Origin: Pseudomonadota bacterium
Lineage (GTDB): Bacteria; Pseudomonadota; Alphaproteobacteria; Rhizobiales; Rhizobiaceae
Length of the DNA stretch: 30,499 nucleotides
NCBI GenBank assembly: GCA_023399465.1
Contig: JAEWPB010000010.1
Location: 1-30,499 of the forward strand
Direction: 5' to 3'
Of the stretch, positions 9,060-16,000 are shown one piece after another; position 1 is the stretch's first letter, and each line of letters begins with the position of its first letter. A model generated the notes under the pieces. The model worked only from the letters and a program-made list of their open reading frames with translations, ran no database searches and had not been told where the DNA came from. The position numbers and the translations under genes are program-made.

Positions 9060-10022
9060 TTACTTCAGCGCCGGAGCGATGTTTGCGCATGCCTCGCAGA
9101 GACCGGCAACAGCGCCGACGGACTTCTGGAAGGCAGCTTCCTCTTCCTTGTTGAGGTCGATTTCGATGATGCGCTCGATACCACCCGCGCCGATGACGGT
9201 CGGGACACCGACATACATGTCGTTGACGCCATACTGGCCGGAAAGGTAGGCCGCGCAGGGCAGAACGCGCTTCTTGTCCTTGAGGTAGGATTCAGCCATC
9301 TCGATGGCGGAAGCAGCCGGAGCGTAGTAGGCCGAACCGGTCTTCAGCAGGCCGACGATTTCGGCGCCGCCGTCACGGGTGCGCTGGATGATTTCTTCCA
9401 GGCGCTCCTTCGTGCACCAACCCATCTTGATGAGGTCGGTGAGCGGGACGCCGGCAATGGTCGAGTAGCGCGCGAGCGGAACCATGGTGTCGCCGTGGCC
9501 ACCGAGAACGAAGGCGGTAACGTCCTGAACGGATACGTTGAATTCCTGGCTGAGGAACAGGCGGAAGCGGGCGGAGTCGAGAACGCCGGCCATGCCGACG
9601 ACCATGTTCTTCGGCAGACCCGAGAACTTCTGCAGAGCCCAGACCATGGCATCGAGCGGGTTGGTGATGCAGATGACGAAGGCGTTCGGGGCATACTTCT
9701 TGATGCCGGCGCCGACCTGCTCCATGACCTTGAGGTTGATGCCGAGAAGGTCGTCGCGGCTCATGCCCGGCTTGCGGGCGACGCCGGCGGTGACGATGCA
9801 GACGTCCGCGCCTTCGATCGCGGCGTAGTCGCTGGCGCCGGTCAGGTTTGCGTTGAAGCCTTCAACCGGAGAAGACTGAGCGATGTCCAGGCCCTTGCCC
9901 TGGGGGATGCCGTCGGCAATGTCGAACAGGACGATGTCGCCCAGTTCCTTGAGGCCGGCGAGATGCGCCAGCGTGCCACCAATCATACCCGAACCGATAA
10001 GTGCGATCTTTTTGCGCGCCAT
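9060..10022 (-). CDS. mdh: Malate dehydrogenase (LDH-like type)
   Basis: A 320-residue NAD-dependent enzyme of the lactate/malate dehydrogenase family, LDH-like MDH subgroup typical of alphaproteobacteria. The nucleotide-binding GSGMIG is at residues 10-15, the substrate-loop arginines are in VARKPGMSRDDLL, ITNPLDAMVW binds substrate and NAD, and the catalytic His176 is in GGHGDTMVPL. It is the first gene of the TCA block, and a good AAGGAAG ribosome site lies 7 bases before the ATG. A 171-base gap separates it from zapE and contains the likely promoter. In rhizobia mdh is co-transcribed with sucCDAB; the close spacing here agrees. Confidence 0.98.
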   Translation of the reverse strand: MARKKIALIGSGMIGGTLAHLAGLKELGDIVLFDIADGIPQGKGLDIAQSSPVEGFNANLTGASDYAAIEGADVCIVTAGVARKPGMSRDDLLGINLKVMEQVGAGIKKYAPNAFVICITNPLDAMVWALQKFSGLPKNMVVGMAGVLDSARFRLFLSQEFNVSVQDVTAFVLGGHGDTMVPLARYSTIAGVPLTDLIKMGWCTKERLEEIIQRTRDGGAEIVGLLKTGSAYYAPAASAIEMAESYLKDKKRVLPCAAYLSGQYGVNDMYVGVPTVIGAGGIERIIEIDLNKEEEAAFQKSVGAVAGLCEACANIAPALK

Positions 10023-10090
10023 TGAAGTGCTTCCTTTGCGTCAAAATCCCAACGCTGGCACCGGACGAGGGCCGGCCGTTGTGAACAACC

Positions 10091-10119
10091 GCAATAGCCG
10101 GAAGCATGTAAATTGGCAA
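10091..10119 (-). promoter_or_regulatory. Candidate promoter of the mdh-suc operon
   Basis: On the minus strand TTGCCA (10119-10114), 17-base spacer, TATTGC (10096-10091). The -35 matches five of six consensus bases and the -10 is weak. It would give a leader of about 60 bases before mdh. By-eye call only. Confidence 0.4.
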
Positions 10120-10165
10120 ACGATTATTTCGAAGCCAGAAATTTCAATCGGTTAAAGCAATAATT

Positions 10166-10183
10166 TCTTACGTAAACGTAAGA
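10166..10183. promoter_or_regulatory. 18-base palindrome TCTTACGT-AA-ACGTAAGA upstream of mdh
   Basis: Two perfect 8-base arms with a 2-base centre lie between the zapE stop and the mdh promoter region. The short centre and AT-rich arms fit a dimeric regulator operator better than a terminator. The ACGTAAACGT core resembles sites described for MerR-family LiuR-type regulators, but that resemblance is from memory and not tested. Confidence 0.45.
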
Positions 10184-10193
10184 TTTTCGGCCA

Positions 10194-11366
10194 TTATTCA
10201 GTCACAAATTCTTTACGTTTCTCATGGTGCAGGGCGAGGTATTCATTGCTGCGCATTTCGAACAGCCGTGACACGGTGCGGTCGAACTCGAAACCCTCCG
10301 TACCCTTCCTTGATGTCAGCAACCGTTCGGGCATATCGACCCCGGAGGCGAACAACCGGACGGTGTTGTCGTAGAGCGCGTCGACGAGGATGATGAACCG
10401 CTTGGTCTCGTTGCGCCGCTCAGGCCCGAGATGCGGAATGTGATCGACGAAGATCGTGTCGTAGCGCTCAGCGATCGCCAGGTAGTCGGACGCCCCGAGC
10501 GGCCGGGCGCAGAGATCGGCGAAGCTGAAGCGCGCGGCGCGGCCCGCCGCCAGCGGCACGTGGATCGAGCGACCCTTCATCGGTATTTCTTCGGGCACGG
10601 CCTTCTGTCCGTGGGTCACGTGCCGCCATGCCGCATTCATCGCCGCATCGGCGCGATCGTCGGCCGGGGCGAGATAGACCGGCAGGCTGTCGTCCTTCTC
10701 CATCCGGTAGTCGGTCCGGGAGTCGAGCGTCACCACTTCGACGTGGCGCTTCAGGAGATCGACGAAGGGCAAAAACAGGCCGCGGTTCAGGCCGTCACGG
10801 TAAAGATCGTCCGGCGCCACATTCGAGGTCGCCACCAGCACGCAGCCATGCGCAAACAGTTCGGTGAACAGACGCGCCAGGATCATCGCATCAGCGATGT
10901 CGGTCACGGTGAACTCGTCGAAACACAACAGCTCCGCCTCGGCGACAAGCTGCGCAGCGACCGGCGGCACCGGATCCGCCTGCCTGGTCTCGCCGTTCTT
11001 CAGCTTCATCCGATGAGCGTGGATGCGACCATGCACATCGGCCATGAATTCATGAAAATGCGCCCGACGCTTCTTCTCGATTGGCGCCATCTCATAGAAC
11101 ATGTCCATGAGCATGGTCTTGCCGCGCCCGACGCTGCCATGGACATAGAGGCCCGAAATCGGCGCCCGGGGCTTGCGCCGCGCGGCAAACAACCAGCCCA
11201 GCGCACTTGCCTTGGCGGCGGGGCGGCGCTCCTTCAGTTGCGACAGCACCCGGTCCAAGCGTTCCGCGACATGGATCTGCTCGGGATCGGCCTGGAGGCT
11301 GCCGTCCATCGTGAGGGACTTCAGCCGTTCGCTGACGCTCAGCGAATAGTCTGGCATTGGCTTCAT
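10194..11366 (-). CDS. zapE: ZapE/AFG1-family ATPase
   Basis: A 390-residue P-loop ATPase of the AFG1/LACE1/ZapE family. In Escherichia coli ZapE associates with FtsZ during division; the mitochondrial relative Afg1/LACE1 assists turnover or assembly of respiratory-chain subunits. Walker A is GSVGRGKT (residues 77-84), Walker B LLCFDEF (146-152), and sensor 1 LVATSNVAP follows. No membrane segment is present, so it is cytoplasmic. It lies between the sdh genes and Omp19-like gene on one side and mdh on the other, all on one strand. A start three codons later is possible (MKPM). GGATAG precedes the ATG. Family membership is sure; the biological role here is inferred. Confidence 0.95.
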   Translation of the reverse strand: MKPMPDYSLSVSERLKSLTMDGSLQADPEQIHVAERLDRVLSQLKERRPAAKASALGWLFAARRKPRAPISGLYVHGSVGRGKTMLMDMFYEMAPIEKKRRAHFHEFMADVHGRIHAHRMKLKNGETRQADPVPPVAAQLVAEAELLCFDEFTVTDIADAMILARLFTELFAHGCVLVATSNVAPDDLYRDGLNRGLFLPFVDLLKRHVEVVTLDSRTDYRMEKDDSLPVYLAPADDRADAAMNAAWRHVTHGQKAVPEEIPMKGRSIHVPLAAGRAARFSFADLCARPLGASDYLAIAERYDTIFVDHIPHLGPERRNETKRFIILVDALYDNTVRLFASGVDMPERLLTSRKGTEGFEFDRTVSRLFEMRSNEYLALHHEKRKEFVTE

Positions 11367-11407
11367 GAATTGCTATCCGCGACGGGGGACGTCGACCAGC
11401 CGCCCGG

Positions 11408-11938
11408 TCAGCGGCTGAGGCTTACCGGCTGGCCGGAATTGGTAGAACCGTCAAAGCGAGAGTCCCCGGACTTGTAGACGCGGCCGATGACGTTGCCGCT
11501 GCGGTCCTTGAGCAGCACCTGCTTGCCCGACACTTCCCAGGAGCCCATGCTCGTCAGCTCGCCGGCGCAGCCACGGGTGCCGCCACGCGAACCGCTGCCC
11601 AGGTTGGTCAGCGTCAGGAACATGTCGCAGGAAACGCCGCCGTTGGAGACCTTCCAGTTGCCGACCATCGATTCCTTGGTGACATCGAGCGCGGTCGCCG
11701 GAGCGCCGCCCATGTCGGACGTGCCGAGCGATGCCTGCTGCTGCGGAGCAGCCGGGAACTGGCCAGATGTGTCGGTCGTCGGATCAGGCAAGCTGCCCGA
11801 CTGGACGCTCGGCACCGGCTGGGCCTGCAGCGGCGCCGGAGAATAGTAGCTAGACCCCGCATCATACGAGGTACGCTGGCAACCAGCGAGCGAAAGAACG
11901 ATCGCGAGACCTGTCATCGCATACCGAAATTGCATCAT
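11408..11938 (-). CDS. omp19: Omp19-like outer-membrane lipoprotein, AprI/Inh protease-inhibitor domain
   Basis: A 176-residue lipoprotein. The signal peptide ends in the lipobox LAGC, with Cys20 as the lipidated residue. A disordered Pro/Gln/Ser-rich stretch follows to about residue 85, then a small beta-barrel-like domain with VGNWKVSNGGVSCDMFL, RGCAGELTSMGSWEVSGKQ and the ending SGQPVSLSR. This arrangement and ending match Brucella Omp19, which has the Inh fold and can inhibit host proteases; the two cysteines of the domain are conserved. Two ATGs lie side by side (11938 and 11935) after AGGAGAG; the second has the better spacing. A longer frame from 11971 is rejected because it would bury the signal peptide. 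Confidence 0.9.
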   Translation of the reverse strand: MMQFRYAMTGLAIVLSLAGCQRTSYDAGSSYYSPAPLQAQPVPSVQSGSLPDPTTDTSGQFPAAPQQQASLGTSDMGGAPATALDVTKESMVGNWKVSNGGVSCDMFLTLTNLGSGSRGGTRGCAGELTSMGSWEVSGKQVLLKDRSGNVIGRVYKSGDSRFDGSTNSGQPVSLSR

Positions 11939-11993
11939 TACTCTCCTGAATATCCGCATTGGCGCGGGCAAACTGCCGCCAATTCACGGCGGA

Positions 11994-12021
11994 ATTATCG
12001 TAAACCGCCTTGGTTAATCAA
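11994..12021 (-). promoter_or_regulatory. Candidate promoter of the Omp19-like gene
   Basis: On the minus strand TTGATT (12021-12016), 16-base spacer, GATAAT (11999-11994), about 56 bases before the start codon. Both boxes match the housekeeping consensus in four or five positions. Confidence 0.5.
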
Positions 12022-12221
12022 GTCGCAACAAGGAGAAATTACGGCAATCGCTTATGTTTCTGGCGGCAGGACGCGAATTCTACGCCATGGGGCACCGGAG
12101 GCCTACGGTACGGGAGCGTCTGCGCATCCACGTACGAGCCGATGCACCCCCTGCTTGTAGAATGCGTCGGCGCGCTCCCGGGTATCCTGCAACTGGTCGC
12201 CGCCCGTTGGCACTTGCCAAT

Positions 12222-12248
12222 AAAAAAGAGGGCGGAAAATCCGCCCTC
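12222..12248 (-). terminator. Intrinsic terminator of sdhCDAB
   Basis: On the minus strand GAGGGCGGA, loop TTT, TCCGCCCTC, then TTTTTTA. The stem has 9 perfect pairs with a clear U-tract, 14 bases after the sdhB stop. It is one of the two best terminators in the window. Confidence 0.93.
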
Positions 12249-12262
12249 CTTCAAAAGTTTCG

Positions 12263-13048
12263 TTAGACGCGGCGCTCGACCATCATCTTCTTGATTTCGG
12301 CGATGGCCTTCGCCGGGTTCAGGCCCTTCGGGCAGGTCTGGGTGCAGTTCATGATGGTGTGGCAACGATAGAGCCGGAACGGATCCTCGAGGTTGTCGAG
12401 GCGTTCGCCGGTGGCTTCGTCGCGGCTGTCGATCAGCCAGCGGTAGGCCTGCAGCAACACGGCCGGACCGAGGTAACGGTCGCCGTTCCACCAATAGCTC
12501 GGACAGGAGGTCGAGCAGCAGGCGCAGAGAATGCATTCGTAGAGGCCATCGAGCTTGAGGCGGTCCTCGTGGCTCTGCTTCCATTCCTTCGCCGGCGGCG
12601 GCGACACCGTCTTCAGCCACGGCTCGATCGAACGATGCTGTGCGTAGAAGTTGGTGAGGTCAGGCACCAGGTCCTTGACGACAGGCATGTGCGGCAGCGG
12701 ATAGACCTTCACGGAGCCATTGATCTCGTCCATGCCCTTGGTGCAGGCGAGCGTATTGGTGCCGTCGATGTTCATGGCGCAGGAACCGCAGATGCCTTCG
12801 CGGCACGAGCGGCGCAGCGTCAGCGTCGGGTCAATGTTGTTCTTGATGTAGAGCAGGCCATCGAGCACCATCGGGCCGCACTCATCGACATTGATATAGA
12901 AAGTGTCGATGCGCGGGTTCTGGCCATCGTCGGGGCTCCAACGATAGATGCGGTATTCGCGGACGTTCTTGGCGCCTTCCGGCTTCGGCCAGACCTTGCC
13001 TTCGGTCACCTGAGAGTTCTTGGGGAGAGCGAGTTCAACCATGTCCAA
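12263..13048 (-). CDS. sdhB: Succinate dehydrogenase iron-sulfur subunit
   Basis: The 261-residue subunit carries electrons from the flavin of SdhA to quinone through three clusters. The [2Fe-2S] ligands are in CREGICGSC and the later C of LACT. The [4Fe-4S] ligands are in CILCACCSTSCP, and the [3Fe-4S] set is in CHTIMNCTQTCPKG with the preceding cysteine region. Length is normal for alphaproteobacteria. AGAGGA precedes the ATG. It is the last gene of sdhC-sdhD-sdhA-sdhB, 11 bases after sdhA, and is followed by a strong terminator. Confidence 0.98.
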   Translation of the reverse strand: MDMVELALPKNSQVTEGKVWPKPEGAKNVREYRIYRWSPDDGQNPRIDTFYINVDECGPMVLDGLLYIKNNIDPTLTLRRSCREGICGSCAMNIDGTNTLACTKGMDEINGSVKVYPLPHMPVVKDLVPDLTNFYAQHRSIEPWLKTVSPPPAKEWKQSHEDRLKLDGLYECILCACCSTSCPSYWWNGDRYLGPAVLLQAYRWLIDSRDEATGERLDNLEDPFRLYRCHTIMNCTQTCPKGLNPAKAIAEIKKMMVERRV

Positions 13049-13059
13049 TTCCTCTCAAA

Positions 13060-14901
13060 TCAGTACACGCGAGCCTTCGGCGCGATCTTCTGGGGATCGA
13101 TGCCTTCGGCGATCAGGTCGGTGTGAACAGGACGGTAGTCGAGCTTGACGTCGCCGGCTTCGTTGACCCAGGCCAGCGTGTGCCTGCGCCAGTTCACGTC
13201 GTCGCGGCCGCCGAGCGGACCCGTTGCATAGTCCTCGCGGGCATGCGAACCGCGGCTTTCTTTGCGGGCTTCGGCACCGTAGATCGTGGTGATGGCGTTG
13301 GCCATCAGGTTCTCGAGCTCGAGCGTTTCGACCAGGTCGGAGTTCCAGATCATCGAGCGGTCGGTGACCTTGATGTCGGGCATTTCCTTCCAGATCGCGG
13401 AAAGGCGCTTGCAGCCGGATTCGAGCGATTCCTGGGTACGGAACACTGCCGCGTCTTCCTGCATGGCGCGCTGCATCTTGTCGCGCAGCACCGCCGTCGG
13501 CGTCGAGCCGTTGGCAAAGCGCAGGCGATCGAAACGCTCCATGATCTTGTCGCAGGCAGCGACATTGAGTGCCGGAACCGGCTCGTTGCGGTCGATGACC
13601 TCAGCCGCGCGGATTGCGGCGGCGCGACCGAAGACCACGAGGTCGATCAGCGAGTTGGAGCCGAGGCGGTTCGCACCGTGCACCGAGGCGCAGCCGGCTT
13701 CGCCGACGGCCATCAGGCCGGGAGCGACACGCTCGGGGTTCTGGGCGTCGGCGTTGAGCACTTCGCCCCAGTAGTTGGTCGGAATGCCGCCCATGTTGTA
13801 GTGAACGGTCGGCAGGACCGGGATCGGCTCGCGGGTGACGTCGACGCCGGCGAAGATTTTCGCCGATTCCGAGATGCCCGGCAGCCGCTCGTGCAGAACG
13901 GCCGGATCGAGATGATCCAGGTGCAGGAAGATGTGGTCCTTGTTCTTGCCGACGCCGCGGCCCTCGCGGATTTCCATGGTCATGCAGCGCGAGACGACGT
14001 CGCGCGAGGCAAGGTCCTTGGCCGACGGCGCATAGCGCTCCATGAAGCGCTCGCCTTCGGAGTTGACGAGGTAGCCGCCTTCGCCGCGTGCGCCTTCGGT
14101 GATGAGGCAGCCTGCGCCGTAGATGCCGGTCGGGTGGAACTGAACGAACTCCATGTCCTGCAGCGGCAGGCCGGCGCGGGCGATCATGCCGCCGCCGTCG
14201 CCGGTGCAGGTGTGCGCCGAGGTGGCGGAGAAGTAGGCGCGGCCGTAACCGCCGGTCGCCAGCACCACCATCTTGGCAGAGAAGCGATGGATCGTGCCGT
14301 CATCGAGGTTCCAGGCGACGACGCCGGTGCAACGGCCGTCATCCGACATGATCAGGTCGAGAGCGAAGTACTCGATGAAGAATTCGGCGTTGTGACGCAG
14401 CGACTGGCCGTAGAGCGTGTGCAGGATGGCGTGGCCGGTACGGTCGGCGGCAGCGCAGGTACGCTGCACCGGCGGGCCTTCGCCGTAGTTCTGCATATGA
14501 CCGCCGAACGGCCGCTGGTAGATCTTGCCTTCCTCGTTGCGCGAGAACGGAACGCCGTAGTGCTCGAGCTCATAGACCGCCTTCGGCGCTTCCATGGCGA
14601 GATACTGCATGGCGTCGACGTCGCCGAGCCAGTCGGAACCCTTGACGGTGTCGTAAAGGTGCCACTGCCAACAGTCCGGCGTCATGTTGGTGAGCGAGGC
14701 GGCGATACCGCCCTGAGCCGCAACGGTGTGCGAGCGGGTCGGGAAGACCTTGGTGATGCAGGCGGTCTTGAAGCCTTGTTCGGCCATGCCGAGCGTGGCG
14801 CGCAGGCCGGCGCCGCCGGCGCCAACGACAATCACGTCATAGGAGTGATCGACATACTGGTAGGCTTTGCCATTCTGGGCGGGTGAAGTGGTCGATGCCA
14901 T
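13060..14901 (-). CDS. sdhA: Succinate dehydrogenase flavoprotein subunit
   Basis: A 613-residue flavoprotein that oxidises succinate to fumarate. The FAD-binding fingerprint VVGAGGAGLRA lies at residues 25-35. The covalent flavin attachment is His58 in RSHTVAAQGG. The active-site region with GARGEGGYL and the ERYAPSAKDLASRDVVSR stretch is intact, as is HGANRLGSNSL near residue 395. The length is standard. The start has AGGATAA upstream and lies 6 bases after sdhD. Together with SdhB and the two membrane anchors it forms complex II on the inner membrane. Confidence 0.98.
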   Translation of the reverse strand: MASTTSPAQNGKAYQYVDHSYDVIVVGAGGAGLRATLGMAEQGFKTACITKVFPTRSHTVAAQGGIAASLTNMTPDCWQWHLYDTVKGSDWLGDVDAMQYLAMEAPKAVYELEHYGVPFSRNEEGKIYQRPFGGHMQNYGEGPPVQRTCAAADRTGHAILHTLYGQSLRHNAEFFIEYFALDLIMSDDGRCTGVVAWNLDDGTIHRFSAKMVVLATGGYGRAYFSATSAHTCTGDGGGMIARAGLPLQDMEFVQFHPTGIYGAGCLITEGARGEGGYLVNSEGERFMERYAPSAKDLASRDVVSRCMTMEIREGRGVGKNKDHIFLHLDHLDPAVLHERLPGISESAKIFAGVDVTREPIPVLPTVHYNMGGIPTNYWGEVLNADAQNPERVAPGLMAVGEAGCASVHGANRLGSNSLIDLVVFGRAAAIRAAEVIDRNEPVPALNVAACDKIMERFDRLRFANGSTPTAVLRDKMQRAMQEDAAVFRTQESLESGCKRLSAIWKEMPDIKVTDRSMIWNSDLVETLELENLMANAITTIYGAEARKESRGSHAREDYATGPLGGRDDVNWRRHTLAWVNEAGDVKLDYRPVHTDLIAEGIDPQKIAPKARVY

Positions 14902-14907
14902 GATGGA

Positions 14908-15288
14908 TTATCCTGCGAAAGCGATTTTCAGAATGGCGAAGAGACAGAGCCCTGCGACAATAACCGCGAAAAACGTGTTGAGCATCAGGAGGGCGACTTT
15001 GGCGCCTTCAGCGTGGACATAGTCCTCGATGATGACCTGCATGCCGAGCTTCATGTGAAGGACGCCGGAAATGACCATCAGACCCATCAGAACCGCGATG
15101 AACGGGTTCGAGAGCGCAGCGACGACTTCCGCATAAGGTGCACCGGCATATTTCAGCAGGAAGATGATGAAGAAGAGCATCAGCGGCACGTTGGCAACAG
15201 CCGTCAAGCGCTGGCGCCAGAAATGCTCCGTGCCATCCTTGGCCGAGCCGAGACCGCGAACTTTACCCAAAGGGGTGCGCATATCCAT
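14908..15288 (-). CDS. sdhD: Succinate dehydrogenase membrane anchor subunit
   Basis: A 126-residue membrane protein with three hydrophobic helices (about residues 30-48, 58-80 and 97-122). SGVLHMKLGMQVIIEDYVH contains the candidate haem-ligand histidine and the conserved motif of SdhD anchors. It helps bind haem b and quinone in complex II. It begins 12 bases after the sdhC stop and ends 6 bases before sdhA. Two in-frame ATGs (MDM) are close together; the first has AGGG at 8 bases. Confidence 0.96.
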   Translation of the reverse strand: MDMRTPLGKVRGLGSAKDGTEHFWRQRLTAVANVPLMLFFIIFLLKYAGAPYAEVVAALSNPFIAVLMGLMVISGVLHMKLGMQVIIEDYVHAEGAKVALLMLNTFFAVIVAGLCLFAILKIAFAG

Positions 15289-15300
15289 TGATGTAACCCT

Positions 15301-15696
15301 TTAGAAGCGGACCAGGTAGCCGATCACCCAGATCAGCACGGTCAGACAGATCGAACCGACAAGCGTGGCCTTGGCCAGCTTCGTGGAGAAATGCTTGTCG
15401 AAGCCATAACCGAGATCCCACATGAAGTGGCGCAGGCCACCGAGCATGTGATGGACGAGCGCCCAGGTATAGCCGAACAGGATCAGCTTGCCGATCAGCG
15501 TGCCCATGAACCAACTGACCCAGCTGAAGTAAGCCTCGCCGCTTGCCGCTGCGACCAGCCACCAGACGATCAGCAGGGTGCCGACATAGAGCGCGCCGCC
15601 CGTGATGCGGTGCATGATCGACATGACCATCGTCGGAATCGGCTTGTAAATTTGAATATGCGGCGACAAAGGCCGATTTTTTGTCAGATTCGCCAT
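15301..15696 (-). CDS. sdhC: Succinate dehydrogenase cytochrome b556 subunit
   Basis: A 131-residue anchor with three membrane helices. The N-terminal NRPLSPHIQIYK and SIMHRITGGALYVG are the family signature, with the Ser and Arg that line the quinone site. LVHHMLGGLRHFMWD holds the haem-ligand histidine. The ATG at 15696 has GAGG six bases before it and agrees with the family N-terminus, so the in-frame extension up to 15750 is not used. First gene of the sdh operon. Confidence 0.96.
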   Translation of the reverse strand: MANLTKNRPLSPHIQIYKPIPTMVMSIMHRITGGALYVGTLLIVWWLVAAASGEAYFSWVSWFMGTLIGKLILFGYTWALVHHMLGGLRHFMWDLGYGFDKHFSTKLAKATLVGSICLTVLIWVIGYLVRF

Positions 15697-15787
15697 CAGA
15701 ACCTCGCGGCGTTCATGCGCCCTTTGATCCAAGGGCATACTCCCCGGCAACCCACGGGGTAATTTGTGTGCGTTGCATCAAAATGGA

Positions 15788-15816
15788 CGTTTACTCACCG
15801 ATCAGCAGAACGACAA
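15788..15816 (-). promoter_or_regulatory. Candidate sdhCDAB promoter
   Basis: On the minus strand TTGTCG (15816-15811), 17-base spacer, TAAACG (15793-15788). The match is modest and other choices in this AT-rich region are possible. Confidence 0.3.
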
Positions 15817-15959
15817 GCACAATTGCGGTCCGAATTCAATTTAATCGATTTTGGTTTCTGATTCGTCATACAAAGGACCGAAAGCCCGGAGCCGGATGAA
15901 ATTACTCAGCAATTGGCCGATCCCCCGTGACAATCCGCTCCTTTTGCGGCAAATTTCGG

Positions 15960-15975
15960 TTAACGGGTCATTAAC
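15960..15975 (+). promoter_or_regulatory. CtrA box TTAA-N7-TTAAC upstream of the repeat-protein gene
   Basis: A full match to the CtrA consensus: TTAA at 15960, seven bases, TTAAC at 15971. It ends 25 bases before the start codon. CtrA activators usually overlap the -35 box, so this position would put transcription start almost at the ATG; repression or a compact leader is equally possible. Confidence 0.6.
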
Positions 15976-16000
15976 CTTTTGCGCAACCGGAGGCTTCAGC

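Larger units (their letters stand above)
11939..12262. other. Intergenic region between the Omp19-like gene and sdhB
   Basis: 324 bases without a believable gene. Contents seen are the sdhB terminator (12222-12248), a candidate promoter for the lipoprotein gene (11994-12021) and a small CCGCC/GGCGG hairpin near 11977-11993. Short open frames on the plus strand here lack ribosome sites and family resemblance. The stretch 12040-12220 holds nothing I can name. Confidence 0.6.
15697..16000. other. Divergent control region between sdhC and the repeat-protein gene
   Basis: 304 bases with no gene. Seen here are a weak candidate promoter for sdh (15788-15816), a short CCCCG/CGGGG hairpin in the sdh leader near 15743-15760, an AT-rich stretch at 15830-15860, a CtrA box at 15960-15975, and the ribosome site GGAGG of the plus-strand gene at about 15988-15993. 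Frames extending the repeat gene upstream to 15851 lack support. Confidence 0.6.

Noticed and set aside
12010..12294. Possible small plus-strand gene in the Omp19-sdhB gap
   Set aside because: It runs through the sdhB terminator and into sdhB antisense, with no family resemblance and unlikely codon use.
15851..16000. Upstream extension of the repeat-protein gene
   Set aside because: It would hide a clear signal peptide; the ATG at 16001 has a good GGAGG site.
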